This document shows, in pieces, positions 11,375-23,046 of a stretch of 64,000 bases of DNA; positions within the stretch are counted from its first letter, which is position 1; the number at the start of each line of letters is the position of its first letter. Both the position numbers and the translations under genes were made by a program. The stretch is from Camellia lanceoleosa (Eukaryota > Streptophyta > Magnoliopsida > Ericales > Theaceae), in NCBI GenBank assembly GCA_025200525.1, contig CM045761.1:41982190-42046189 (forward strand), in the 5' to 3' direction. Below the pieces are notes generated by a model. It did no database searches. It was not told where the DNA came from and worked only from the letters and a program-made list of their open reading frames with translations.

Positions 11375-11378
11375 TTTC

Positions 11379-11396
11379 TAGCGACTTTGCTGGGGA
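11379..11396 (+). other. Element 1 primer binding site
   Basis: TAGCGACTTTGCTGGGGA starts four bases after the LTR. It differs at a few positions from the tRNA-Arg-type site TGGCGACTC(C/T)GCTGGGGA used by Ogre/Tat elements. The first G has become A and other changes have accumulated. Confidence 0.7.
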
Positions 11397-11593
11397 GGCT
11401 ACTTTATTGATACTTCATACCTGCAGTAGCTTACACTTCACTGGAAAAAATGGCAGAGGATGAAGTTTAGCAACCCCTACGGCAGCAAGGCTCTTCCAAT
11501 GGCAGAGTAACACATGCGGAGGACCGTGACCATAGTGTTGTGATTGAGGCAGTTCAGTCACTCCAGGATACGTAGAGGGAGATCCTGGCCACT

Positions 11594-13145
11594 TTGCAAA
11601 CTCTCACTAAGGCTATTATGGCCATGGCTTCTAGACCAGCTCCAGTGCAAGCACCTCCACCTGTAGTAGTCCCAAACTCAGTGCCTAACTTGTTCCCTGA
11701 GGTTTGGGCTTCAATCCAAGTGTCTCCAGTGGCACCTCAGGCGAACGGTACGGCCACTGGTTCAACTACCCAGGAGCAGACTGGACCATTCCAACCCACT
11801 CACTTTGTTACTCTAGCCGATGTACAAGCTATGCTCGAGCAAGAGCACAGCAAGAAACAACTACCATCTCTCTCCGATCCAGATATGAAACCCCCATACT
11901 CTCAGGAGATATTGACTATGCCATACCCAACTGGGTATACAGTGCCCAATTTTATTAAGTTTGATGGAAAACAAGGCAATGCCAGAGAACACATGGCGAG
12001 GTTTATTGAAACTCTAGGTGTCCATGGCAGTGACCACTCTTTACGCCTTTGGGAGTTGTCTAAATCACTTACTAAAAGGGCTTACCGCTGGTATGTGAAC
12101 TTGGCTCCCAACTCGATCAAGAGTTGGGAGTATCGAGTTGGGAGGAAATGGTGAACAGGTTCTACACGAAGTTCTTCCAAGTCCAAGAGAAAGTTACAAC
12201 CCTCACACTTGGGCGAGATGTCCAAAAAAAGGCGAAGATAGACTGGACTATGTTAAGCGGTTCCAAGATAAGGCTATTGATTGTCATAAACTAGTAGATG
12301 AGGCCCATTTAGTCAGCATATGTGTGGAGGGTGCCATATGCGACTACAAAAGTTTCTTGGTGAACCATAATCTGCCTACCTTTTCAGCCTTGATTGAGGC
12401 AGCTAGGAACCTTAGCACCACTGGTCCCTTGCACAGATCTCGTGACAGCCACTGTTACCCTCGCAGTAGTAGAGTTCCTGCGGTAACCTGTATAGGAGGG
12501 AGCTGTTCGCAAGCGGAGGCATCGTCCTCTCAAAAGAGAAAGAGTTATGAGGACAAAAACCCATATCCTTGCAGCCTTGAGAATGTTAAGGTCTTGGTTA
12601 AAGAATGGGTCGCTGATGGTGAACTTACTTTGCCTCCAGTTGATGTCCATCTAACTAAGAAGGATAAAGAAAGCCCAGATTGTTGTGTCTATTACAGAAC
12701 CACCAGACACCCTACTAGGGACTGTTGGACTTTGAAAAGTATCTTCAAGAAGAAAGTTGATGCAAGTGAGCTGAAGTTCAAAGATGCCGGTAATCGCGAT
12801 GTAAGGAAGGACCCTTATCCTAACTACAAATAGAAGAGGAAGAATGTACATATGATTGGGTACCTTGGGCCCGTGTATGATCAAGTGCATATAGCGTCCT
12901 ACTATGATGAGTTAAAAGAAATCGCCAGCGGACAGCTCCCTGAGACAGTACCTGCAGAGGCAAAATTCGCAGAGGATACTCTTGCTCAAGCCTTGCAAAA
13001 CTCTATTAAGTTTCGTACCTTCTTTGATCAATTGGGACTGAGCCAAGCCACCAAGTTGGAAGCAACAAAGACCCTCATTAACATCTCCGAAGTGCACCAT
13101 GATGAAGTTGCTGAGGCTAAGGAGTATCTCCTTCATCGCATCTAG
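11594..13145 (+). pseudogene. Element 1 gag (broken)
   Basis: Gag packages the genomic RNA into virus-like particles. The first ORF (11594-12154) carries a retrotransposon gag domain with KFDGKQGNAREHMARFIETL and SKSLTKRAYRWYVNLAP, typical of Tat/Ogre gag. A frameshift near 12140 moves the coding into the frame of 12138-12833, where the gag domain continues (DYVKRFQDKAIDCHK...VEAARNLS-like). A degenerate zinc-knuckle-like segment follows at about 12678-12735 (CCVYYRTTRHPTRDCW). TAG stops occur at 12831-12833 and 13143-13145. The true start may be upstream, since an ATG at 11450 is soon followed by a stop. It is non-functional. Confidence 0.9.
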
Positions 13146-13740
13146 GAAGATTATGGGGCCATTACTTTTTCAAAAGTAGACAAAGCATACCCATTTCCTC
13201 ATAACCGTCCTCTTTTTGTCACAGCTTACATTAATGATGTAGAGTATAAGTGTGCTTTCCTTGATGGTGGGGTGTCCATAAACATCATAACTACTGACAC
13301 AATTGCAAAGGTTGGTATCCCAGAGTCCAGGATGATTCGTCAATCGATCACTGTAACGGGTTTTGGTGGTGAGAAAAAAGTTACTAGGGGCCATGTTCTC
13401 ATGGACTTAGTAGTCAGTGAGATCCGTTCCGCAACTAAATTCCATGTGATTGAAGCAGACACAAATTACCATATGATACTTGGTAGAGCTTGGATGCACT
13501 GATATGGGGCTATCCCGTCTAGTTATCGCCAATGTGTGAAGGCAAAGTTGGGAAAGCGCACAGTGAACATAAATGCGTCTAAAAAACCATTCGGAGTGGA
13601 GGAGGCACACTATTCGGATGCAATTTTCTTTACTGAGTTGTCAATGAATGAAACTCCAAGGACTGGTAAAATTGCCGAAGTGGGAAGACATTCGAGATGT
13701 AGAGGCTGCTCCAGAAAGCAGTGGACAGAAAAGGAGTAAC
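13146..13740 (+). pseudogene. Element 1 aspartic protease region (broken)
   Basis: This region continues in the downstream gag frame. It carries the retropepsin-like start FLDGGVSINII, where DGG replaces the canonical DTG/DSG, then ITVTGFGG and the typical end MILGRAWMH at about 13473-13499. A stop (TGA, 13500-13502) follows the LGRAW motif. The protease would mature gag-pol. The reading frame then decays up to the solo-LTR insertion at 13823, which separates it from RT. Confidence 0.8.
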
Positions 13741-13822
13741 AAATCCATAAGTCCTCTGTCCAAGATTGTTAAGGTGCGCGAGGGCGGCAAGACAGTTTAC
13801 TACCTATGACAGTCTTGGGGGC

Positions 13823-16800
13823 TGTAGACGTGCCCGAACGTCCCGGCTCCGCGCGTGAAGGTGCGAAATCCGTTTTGTTCATTAACTGCTACAGTTCGGA
13901 CTCAATGTCATGATTCTGAATCTAATCTCGCAAAGTGCAATGCAAGACCGATAAATCACCAAAGAGTCCAAATCCAGCAAATCGTTTTGGAAAACTGATT
14001 TTTATAAAGAAGTGCCAAACATAGACTGTTTTGCCAGATACAGAGTCGCCACCTAAATGTTTTTGCTTTGGGAAATTTAGGAAACCCTGACTCGTGCCTA
14101 AGGCCACGTGTTCGTCATCACCAAAGTTGCCTCGGCTCAGGAACTTGGGTACGAGAGGGGAAGGTCATGCAATGAGCACCCCCGCTCGCCCGATCAATGA
14201 TCAGCCTTTACTAACATGATATTTTATTTTTGAAAACACATGTGTTCTTATTTCGGTTTATTAGCTAACTTACTACATGATGCGCACCGCATACAAGTAT
14301 AGACTAGATTGCCTAAGTTGGAACAAAACATTTCATGCTTGTTTGAAAATGGTTTGAATGTGCTACTCGCAAGTAGGCTAAGACGTGGATTTGTCACCCT
14401 CAAGTGGGCTTAAGAAAACATGATTTTGCCACTCTCAAGTGGGCTTAAAACTCGCATTTCGATGAATTGTTCCAATTCAAGCAATCTAACCTTCACCCAC
14501 AGGCATTCAGGTAGTTATATCAATTAAGCAGTTAGCCTCATGGCAAGCATGCTATTATGTTAACGCTCACACTCATGCAAGATGCTAAAGCATAAACACT
14601 TACAGTATACTCTGAGCTAAAACAACAACTAGTTAGAAATCATGCATGATCCTAGTTATGTTAAGATGCCTAATGCAACACATGCAAAAATACAACTAGA
14701 AATAGGCTCGGCTATTCTAAAATGGCATATGAAATGCAATTAGATAACATGTATTCAAGTAGGAATTGAAATACAATGCAGTTAGTATGATGCGCCGAGC
14801 CCGATGCATACAATACAGATGAATGGATGCAAACATGCGAGCATAAGGATGCTAATCAAAACATGACCTAGAACTAACCATCAAAAGCGGTTAAGTAAAA
14901 GGGAGAAATACGTGGGGTTGGAAGAAATTCACACTCACGCACACTTATTACAAAATTCGCCCTCTCAACGGAGGGTCCGAATAAATAATACAAATCAACT
15001 AATTAATTAACTACCCTAGCTAATTAATTATTACAAAACCCTTAACTAATTAAACAAATTAATCAAGTTGCAAAACCAGCCAAGTATGAAACTAAAACAG
15101 GCTGCCACAGCTCTGCCTCGAAGTGATGAATGATGCATGCTCGATCGCCTTGCTCGGAAATCCGTTGCCATGCCTCATGTTGCCTCTGTTTGCACTGTTT
15201 TTGACTTCTGAAAACTGTGAAAATTTCTATGATGCTTCTAAACCACCTTATGGGCACTCTGAGAGGCCATCGGCCAAGAGATGAGGGTCATCGACCACTT
15301 ATGAGGCTATCGGCCAAAATTTGTTAGCCGATCGGCACACCAGATAGCCGATTGGCCATCTCTTCTTGTAGACTGCTCCTTTTGTTGCAACAGAGTACAA
15401 ACAAGGGTATGACAATACATTTTTAAGAAAATGTTGTGCAACTACACCCCTTATCATGTTTGAAACTCAAAGGAGTATAGTGCTCGACTCTCGAGCCATC
15501 AATCATGCATTCCAATGCATGATGGCCAAAGAAGCCGAGTCGTACAATTCAATATGAATGAAATGCACAAAGACACATACGGGACCTTAAACTCTATCAT
15601 GCTTGATCAAGAGGCAAGGCATGCACACACAATGCAATGCGGCAAGCATCCAAACTCATGCAATGCAACAGGCATGCAATGACATGCAATGCACCAAACA
15701 TGTGTCAACAATGCAAGCAACAAGCATGCAAAACACAATGCAACCTAAGCATGCAAGCATGATGCAATGCAACAAATATGGAATAATATGCAATGGAACT
15801 AGCATGTGACAACATGCAATGTACCAAGTATGCAACAAGTATGCAACAACATGCAAGACAAGCATAGGACAACATGCAAGACAAGCATGCAACAACATGC
15901 AAAGGAAAGCATGCAACAACATGCAAAGGTGGACTTAAACCAAAATGGACAGACCTCAGTCATGCCCAAATCAGTGGCCAAAATGATGAATCAATGGCAT
16001 GAAATGCACATACAAACATGCACACACTTTGGTTCACAAATAAGGTATGAAGACCATAACTCTCAAGCATGAGCAATGAATGAAAAGCATGGATGTGTGA
16101 CAACATTATAGGCCCTGAAATCATGTATGGAATGGTGCCAAACCACTCCAACAAGACAAGCATATCATGCAAGAAAGCTCAAAGCTTGAAACTTGCAAAG
16201 GGACTTAAACCATGGCCAAGCAAAGCAAGCCCCAAAGGGCCAAGGGCAACCAAAACAGTCCTAAGGCAGGTTAATACGAGACCAAAAGCATGCTTAAACC
16301 TAACCAACACAAACTAGAAGAAAAGTCCAAAAAGCATGAGGCATGCAAGGCTACAACGGGGTATTACACTACACCTATTACAACCAAACATGGCATGACT
16401 TAACCAATAAAAATTAAAGTTATGGCATGTCAAAATAAGCCCAAATACACACTGAAAGGACAGCTCAAAGGCCTAAGCATGGTGGCATACGCAATGGCTC
16501 ATTCTTGAGGCATAAAGAGCCAAACCTCCAAAGCATTAAAAGAGTGACAAGAACAAGTGTATGACCATGAAATATGCACTAAAATATCGTTTCAAATGAT
16601 GCCAAATCATGAGAATAGTCTAAGTAGTGCATGCTAGTGGACTTGATACACAAAGCTAACAAACTAGATTGAACCATGGCTATACAAAACAATGTATGCA
16701 TGACCAAGACAATACAAATCAAAGCTCAAGCATGGTAAAACATGAGGGAAAGCTTCTTTGAGTTGAGCCAAAACATGCAAGAATGATGGCTCAAACACAT

Positions 16801-18047
16801 GATGCATATTAAGGCAATAGAGAGGATTACAAGACAAGTGCATGGTGCATGCAAGAGGCTATTAAACCAACCTTAGAAAGAGGTATAACATAGAAAAATA
16901 ACACCAAATACTTACTGAAATGGGGCCAAAACATGCTAAGCAAATATGCTACTATTGTGAGTCATTTATACTGGCATACAAGACACAAGGAGAGGGGATG
17001 ACCCTCTCTTATTTGGGACCTCAAAACCACCTTTCCATCACTGAAAATTCTCTGGATTTTAGTGGTGAGAAGTGCCAAACAAGGTGGTCCCAAAAGCTCA
17101 AAAAGGAAGGCACAAAACAAGGCCTAAGAGGGGGTAGACTACCCCAAACACAAAAGACCTTAAACAATCATCATAAGCATGAAAAATCAGAACTTTTTAT
17201 AGTATAAAGTTAAGCTTAAATCAGCATGCAAGTAGGTCTAAAAGCTTAAGCAAAAATAAGGGATTAAAAGGTAGTTGACTCACCCTTGAAGAACACCTTC
17301 AAGAACACAACTCCAGCACTCTTTTCTAAGCTTAAACCACTCCAAAAACTCTAAAATCAACTCCTAAGGACCTCAGCAACCAAAGGATGGTGTTCTAGTA
17401 GGTGTTTGTGTGCAATAGTGTGAAGATTTTACACTTTTGAGCACAAGCAAGAGCAAAAGGAGAGAGAGAGGTAAAATATAGAGATAGAGTGATATATGTT
17501 TTGTATATCAAGATTTTAGAATCTCTGGAAAGGGAGAGGGGCCTCCCTTCTTATAGAATTTCAATTCTCAAGCTTGTTGAATAAGCTTGAGTCTTGATGC
17601 AATCCCTCCATACACTTGAGTCTTGATGAACCTCTGATGAGAATTGTGCTCACCAGCTATCACAGCTGGCACAAAAATATCTACAAAAGCAGATGGAAAG
17701 GTCTCAGCCAGAAAATATGGCCGATCGACCAAAAAGAGTGCCGATCGACCAAAAAGAGTGCCAATCGGCCACCACTTATGGCTGATGGCAAGAAAACAAG
17801 GCCGATGGCACAAGGCCTTGGCCGATGGGTTGTAGGGATGGTCAACAAGCCACCCTCTTCCCTCAAAAGCAAAACCACAAGTCCTTGGTCCACAACCAAG
17901 CACAAAACAGACAAGTTGAGAGATCCTAAGGCAAGGCGCGCAGTTGAGACCGCCGGGAACTTAAAACGAACACGAGCATGGATAATCATCGAATGTTCAA
18001 ATGATGACATCCAAGTCTTGAGGACAGTCAAAAATGGGGTGTCTACA
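13823..18047 (-). mobile_element. Ogre/Tat-like solo LTR, 4.2 kb, inserted in Element 1
   Basis: Read on the minus strand it begins TGTAGACACCCCATTTTTGAC (18047) and ends GGGCACGTCTACA (13823). Flanks GGGGC (13818-13822) and AGGGC (18048-18052) match at four of five positions, a plausible target duplication. It shares its start and 3' module with the LTR at 4916-7869. There is no gag or pol and no second LTR, so it is a solo LTR. A TATA-like CTATAAGAAGG lies at about 17548-17538 on the minus strand. ORFs inside come from repeats, including 15603-15930 and 17616-18092. Confidence 0.85.
15600..15935. repeat. GCATGCAACAA-type microrepeat array
   Basis: Loosely periodic repetition of ATGCAATGCAACA, GCATGCAACAACATGCAA and related phrases. 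GCATGC is palindromic, so both strands give long spurious ORFs rich in Met, Gln and Cys/His. The array lies within the solo LTR. Confidence 0.85.
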
Positions 18048-20457
18048 AGGGCCAGACTTCATACCTTGGAAGGATGGCCCCAAGACGAATAAATGTGACG
18101 ATGATGAGTCCCAAAAAGGGTTGGTGAAAATGCCTAAGCCTGCCCCTGAATGCATGCAAGATAGGCCCAAACTACAGCAGAAGGTACTTGCTGGGGTCAA
18201 CCTTAGTGACTTACCTGGGCAGAGCAAGCCGGTGTTTATCAGCGATATAATGGCTTTAGCAGCTAAGGCAGAGTTGATAACACTACTAAAGCGATACAGT
18301 GATGTCTTTGCTTGGACATATGATGAAATGCCTGGTCTTGACCCATCCCTTATCACTCACCATCTGGACGCTTTTCCCAACTCTAAACCAATCAAGAAGC
18401 ATGCTCAAAAGTATCACCCTGATCTTGAAGCAAAGATTAAAGCAGAGGTAGAAAAGTTACAGAGGGCCAAGTTCATTGAGCCTATACAGTACCCAACCTG
18501 GCTAGCAAATATTGTGCCTGTGCAGAAGAAGAACGGTCAAATCAGGGTCTACGTAGACTTTCCGACTTGAATAAGCCCTGCCCGAAAGATGAGTTTCCAT
18601 TGCCTCATGTTGACACACTTAGGAGTGTGCATAATACCGCCGAAACCGCACCGAACCGCACCGCCAAGGAAAATTCGTTATTATTTACCAATCGAATAGC
18701 CGATTTTTGGTAAGAAAAATGGCAAATTCTAGTGACACTTTTATCAATCCGCCGGTTTCTATTTTTCTTCCAAACCGCACCGACCCGCACCGCTATTAAA
18801 TCATGTTTTATAAGATTCTAAAAATTCTTTTTTTACTTAAGTTTGCTTGTTGTTCTATACCTTAGAATATAGTATTACATTACTGCTCGAGGGGAATTCA
18901 AGATGTCAGTAATCCAAAATAAAGTTGGATTCCAATTTACTTTTCAATCTTTTTTTTTTTTTTTTGTCCATGTTGCAAACTTGCATCAGCTCACTTTTCA
19001 ATCTAAATACTTCTCAACAGTAAACATTTTCAATATATTATAAACCCTGAATGATATTAATTTTATGTATTGTATTTGATCATTGTAACTTCCACAGATG
19101 CTTGTAATGAATTGATGGCATAGTTGTTGATATTATCATGTTGTTGCTACACTTGCTGCAACAGAAGAAAGCTTCGCAAGATGCTTAACATCACGATATC
19201 TCTCGTCTTTTTTTTACTCTTTGATTTAAGTTTTGTAATTTGAATTATATTTTTTATAAACCGCCAATCCACCCGAACCGCCAAGGCAAATCCGCCATTA
19301 TTTGCCAACCGAACCGCCGGTTTTTGATAAGGAAAATAAAAAATTCTAGTGACACTTTTATCAATCTGCCACCCGCCATACGGTTTCTATTTTTCTCTCA
19401 AACCGCACCGACCCGCACCGCGCGCACCCCTAGACACACTTGTCAATTCTACTGCAAGCCATTAAATGTTCTCATTCATGGATGGGTTCAGTGGTTATAA
19501 CTAGATCAAAATGGCACAAGAAGATGTAGAACAGACGGCTTTCAGAATGACCTTCAAAAAAATTTTCTATATGGTGATGCCCTTCGGTTTGAAAAATGCG
19601 GAGGCAACCTACCAATGGGCTATGACAGCAGTGTTCCATGACATGTTACATCACGAAGTGGAAGTATATGTGGATGATTTGGTGGTCAAACCAACTAAGG
19701 CAAACCGACACCTTTGCGACTTGGAAAAAGTTTTTCAGTATTGCCACAAATTCTGCCTAAAGATGAACCCTCTCAAGTGCGCCTTCGGAGTTACCGCCGG
19801 CAAGTTCCTTGGCTTTCTTGTACAGCAGTGGAGGATTGAAGTAGATGGGGATAAGATCAAGTCAATCATGGAGATGCCACCGCCACACTCTCAAAAGGCC
19901 TTGAAGAAAGTCCTAGGCAAAGTGTCATACCTTAGGAGGTTCATTCCAGCCCTTGTTGAGATAACCTTTTCCTTTGGGGCACTGCTGAAAGGGAATCACA
20001 AGTTTGAATGGTTGCAAGAACACCAACAGACATTTGATATGGTGAAGAAAGCATTTACCTCTCCACTTACAATGATTGCCCCACAACCCAAAAAGCCTCT
20101 CCTACTGTACTTGACCTCTACACCTTGGTTTATTGGAGCTCTACTTGTCCAAGACATAGATGGCATTGAGAAGCCAATCTATTACATTAGTCGTAAAGTC
20201 AATGGTGCCGAGTTGCGATATATCCCAACTGAGAGACATTGTTTAGCCTTAATCTTTATAGCGTAGAAGTTGCACTACTCTTTTTTGGCATATCCGATCC
20301 AGGTTGTGACTCGGAGTGATCCAGTCCGCTATTTGCTCAGCAAGCCCGCTCTAACTGGAAGAATGACAAGATGGCTTTTGGCCTTAGCAGAATATGACAT
20401 CACTTGTGTTACTCCTAAAGCTATTAAGAGCCAAGCACTTGCAGATTTACTAGCCTA
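18048..20457 (+). pseudogene. Element 1 reverse transcriptase and RNase H (broken, interrupted by a hAT element)
   Basis: RT copies genomic RNA to DNA and RNase H removes the RNA strand. The first part (18048-18570) carries the pre-RT and RT start with PIKKHAQKYHPDLEAKI and IVPVQKKNGQIRVYVDF. A frameshift follows, then CPKDEFPLPHVDTL, where the hAT element at 18620-19432 interrupts. After it come the SFMDGFSGYN block (containing stops), MPFGLKNAEATYQ and the catalytic VYVDDLVVK at about 19664-19690. RNase H follows with YYISRKVNGAELRYIPTE at about 20180-20240, a stop at 20264-20266, and a connection continuing to 20457. Catalytic motifs survive but the gene is dead. Confidence 0.93.
18620..19432. 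mobile_element. non-autonomous hAT element in RT
   Basis: 813 bp with ends TAGGAGTGTGC and ...GCGCACCCCTA, the TAGGGGTGTGC type of hAT terminal inverted repeat. The 8-bp target GACACACT is duplicated perfectly at 18612-18619 and 19433-19440. Removing the insertion and one target copy rejoins the RT reading. Inside, a block of about 165 bp rich in CCGAACCGCACCG is present as two direct copies (about 18640-18800 and 19258-19422). No transposase. Confidence 0.95.
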
Positions 20458-21357
20458 ATTCCCATTTGGTGAACATGAACTCGCAAAGGTACCTCTACCA
20501 GGTGAGGTCCATGTCTCAACAGTTGCAGTTGAGACTTATTGGGACTTAAAATTTGATGGAGCCTGCGAAGCTAGGAAAGGTGGAGCTGGCATAACACTAA
20601 CTAGTCAAATAGGAGAGAAGTTTCATCTATCATATAAGCTTGACTTCGAATGCTCAAACAATGAGGTTGAATATGAGGCATTGATACTGGATCTGATTGC
20701 TGCCCAAAAGAAGGGCCTCCGCAAGTTGAAAATTTGGGGCGACTCCAAGCTAGTTGTCAAGCAAACAATGGGTGATTTCGCGTTGAAGGAGTCTCTGTTA
20801 GCCCCATATGCCTGTGGTTCAAAGGTTGTTTACTCAGTTTGATGATGTCCAAATCCAACACACCCTTCGAACACACAACCGTTTCCCCGATGCCTTGGCT
20901 ACATTAGGGGCAAAGGTGGATAAACCAAATGATAGTATAGCCATCGTCATCGAGAAAAGAATAACACCAGCAATGCTAGCCGAAGAACATATAGAGCAAG
21001 ATGCTGAGGGGTGGAAAGCAAATATAATCCAACAGTTAAAAACAAGCCATGGAACAATCAGACCAACAGAACTTGCATCATTTCTGTTCCTCAGAGGAGA
21101 GTTGTATTTTTGCGGTCCCAACAACCTGCTGGCAAGGTACGTCGGCAGACAAGAAGCAACTTACAAACTTAAGCAGATCCATCCTAAGTCCTGTAGAGAT
21201 GGAGATATTAGTCTGTACCGACAAATACAGAGGCAAGGGTATTACTGGCAAAAAATGGAGAAGAAAAGTACTGAGTTACAGAAGCAATATGCAAACTGTC
21301 AGTCCCATCCTAAGGAAGAAGAAGCCCATTTCTTAAGTAGTGAAGAATGGAGATAGC
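20458..21357 (+). pseudogene. Element 1 second (archaeal-type) RNase H and linker (broken)
   Basis: Downstream of the retroviral-type RNase H, the frame at about 20540-20800 encodes LKFDGACEARKGGAGI, LDFECSNNEVEYEALI and IWGDSKLVVKQ. These carry the spaced D, E and D residues of the plant/archaeal RNase H fold. An additional RNase H in this position is a hallmark of Tat-lineage Gypsy elements. The frame changes near 20805 and a 182-residue ORF (20808-21356) continues with the domain end and the linker to integrase. Stops at 20458-20460 and 21355-21357 break it. Confidence 0.85.
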
Positions 21358-22569
21358 CATATATCGACTACCTTGGAAAAGGCATACTGCCCGAGAACAA
21401 AGCCGATTCAATCAGAGTTAAGAGGTGAGCCCTCTGCTTCTTCCTTGACCAATGCAAGCTGTACCGAAGAAGCTTCGAAGGGGAACCTTTGGCGTGTTAT
21501 CAAAAGATGAGGCAAATGAGGTGTTGAGGGAAACCCACAAGACAGAACATCAAGGAGGGTAGCGATTAGATGGACATCTCATTCATCTTGGCTATTACTA
21601 GCCGACAATGGAAGAAAATGCTAAAAATTTTGTGAAGAGATGCCAATCCTGCTAGAGGTTTGGGAACTTGATACATGCATTGCAGTTGAACTGCACAACA
21701 TCAAGACTTCTTACCCGTTCCATACTTGGGCATTTGACCTGGGAGGTTCTATAGTGTAGCAATCGAAAGGCTACATATGGATACTTGCAACAACTAAAGT
21801 CAGCACCAAGTGGGTAGAGGCTATTCCGATGAGGAAGGTAGACGGAGCAGGAGTAGCCAACTTTATCAAAGAAAACATAAACTGCAAGTTTGGCATACCT
21901 AAAATAACGCTGTCTGATAATGGAACTCCTTTTGTAAATCGCCATGTGGAAAGACTGGTGGACGCCTACCAGATCAAGCACCACAAGTCTAGTCCATACT
22001 ACTCCCAAGGAAACGGACAAGCTGAGGCGACCAACAAAACCCTCATCCGAATACTGAGTAAAATGATGGATGAAGCAAGGGGCACATGGTCTAAACAACT
22101 CCCTGTAGCACTCTGGGCGTATAGAATGTCAAAGAGAAAGTCAACTCAGGCAACCCCATTTTCCCTAGTATATGGGTCCGAAGCTATGTTACTAGTTGAG
22201 TTGGTAATATCCTTAGCAAGAATGGCTATGTCAGGATACTTAGTTCCAAACAGCAAGAAGAATGACATAGACGCTGCTAAAGAAAGAAGAGATCGGGCCT
22301 CGCGGGCAATAGAAAAGTATCATCGATCCATAGCTCGTGTCTACAATCAATCTGCTCAACACAGAAAGTTCAAAGAGGGGGACTTGGTATGGAGAACAGT
22401 GGATGTAATCAGGCGGGGACAGCTAATTCCTAAGTTCTCACCCAGATAGGAAGGCCCTTACAAAGTTGTTAAGGCAAGCATCAGCGGGTACTACAAGTTG
22501 ACAAGAGTAGATGATGGGTTCAGAACTGGCCCTGTCAACGCCAAGTACGTCAAAGAATATCTTCCTTAA
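21358..22569 (+). pseudogene. Element 1 integrase (broken)
   Basis: Integrase inserts the cDNA. The N-terminal HHCC part (21358-21700) is heavily decayed. The core is clearer: STKWVEAI at about 21806-21829, SDNGTPFVNRHVERL at about 21917-21960 and NGQAEATNKTLIRIL at about 22014-22058. These carry the second catalytic D and the E; the first D appears lost (ATTKVSTKW). The C-terminal part has GDLVWRTVDVIRRGQLIPKF, a stop at 22447-22449, then EGPYKVVKASISGYYKL and NAKYVKEYLP ending at 22569. No chromodomain is visible, as expected for Tat elements. Confidence 0.92.
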
Positions 22570-23046
22570 TTTCTTTTGTTCAAAAAAAAAGTTGTAAGTT
22601 TCCTTGTTAATATTTCCAAAGTAAAAGTGCAAAGAAAGTGTCATACACTTAATGAACCTGTTACTCTCTTATACACTTAGTGTGAGGAAAGTTTTCCATA
22701 CTTAATGAAATTTTATCCTTATAAAAGCTTAGTCATGATGAAGTTTTGTTCATTGCAAAAGTTTTGCTTATCTTTAGAAATTGTACAAAAGCAATGTAAG
22801 GAAGGCGAAGAAATGAAATTCAAAGGACTACCAAACAACCATACTTTTCATTAAAGTCAAACTTTCAGAACATGATTACAATGTTTGAAAAGAAGTTATG
22901 ATAGAGAAGAAAAAAAGAAATGGCACTGCAAACGCAATGAAACAACAAAATAAAGAAAAAAAAATGGAGGAAATCATAACAAGGTCACAAGCACATCAAA
23001 TCAAACCCTTCAAAAGGGAGTCCATTAGGGTCACATCTCGAGGCAG
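22570..23046. other. spacer between integrase and antisense ORF, nothing coding
   Basis: AT-rich non-coding sequence with loosely repeated phrases such as ATACACTTAATGAA and ACACTTAGTG (22645-22720). It would act as the 3' untranslated region of pol and, on the other strand, of the antisense gene. Confidence 0.6.

Noticed and set aside
15600..15935. Overlapping Cys/His- and Met/Gln-rich ORFs on both strands
   Set aside because: They are translations of the GCATGCAACAA array, open on both strands because of the repeat.
17616..18092. 158-codon ORF across the solo-LTR edge
   Set aside because: It runs from the LTR into the host pol across an insertion boundary and has no domain; chance.
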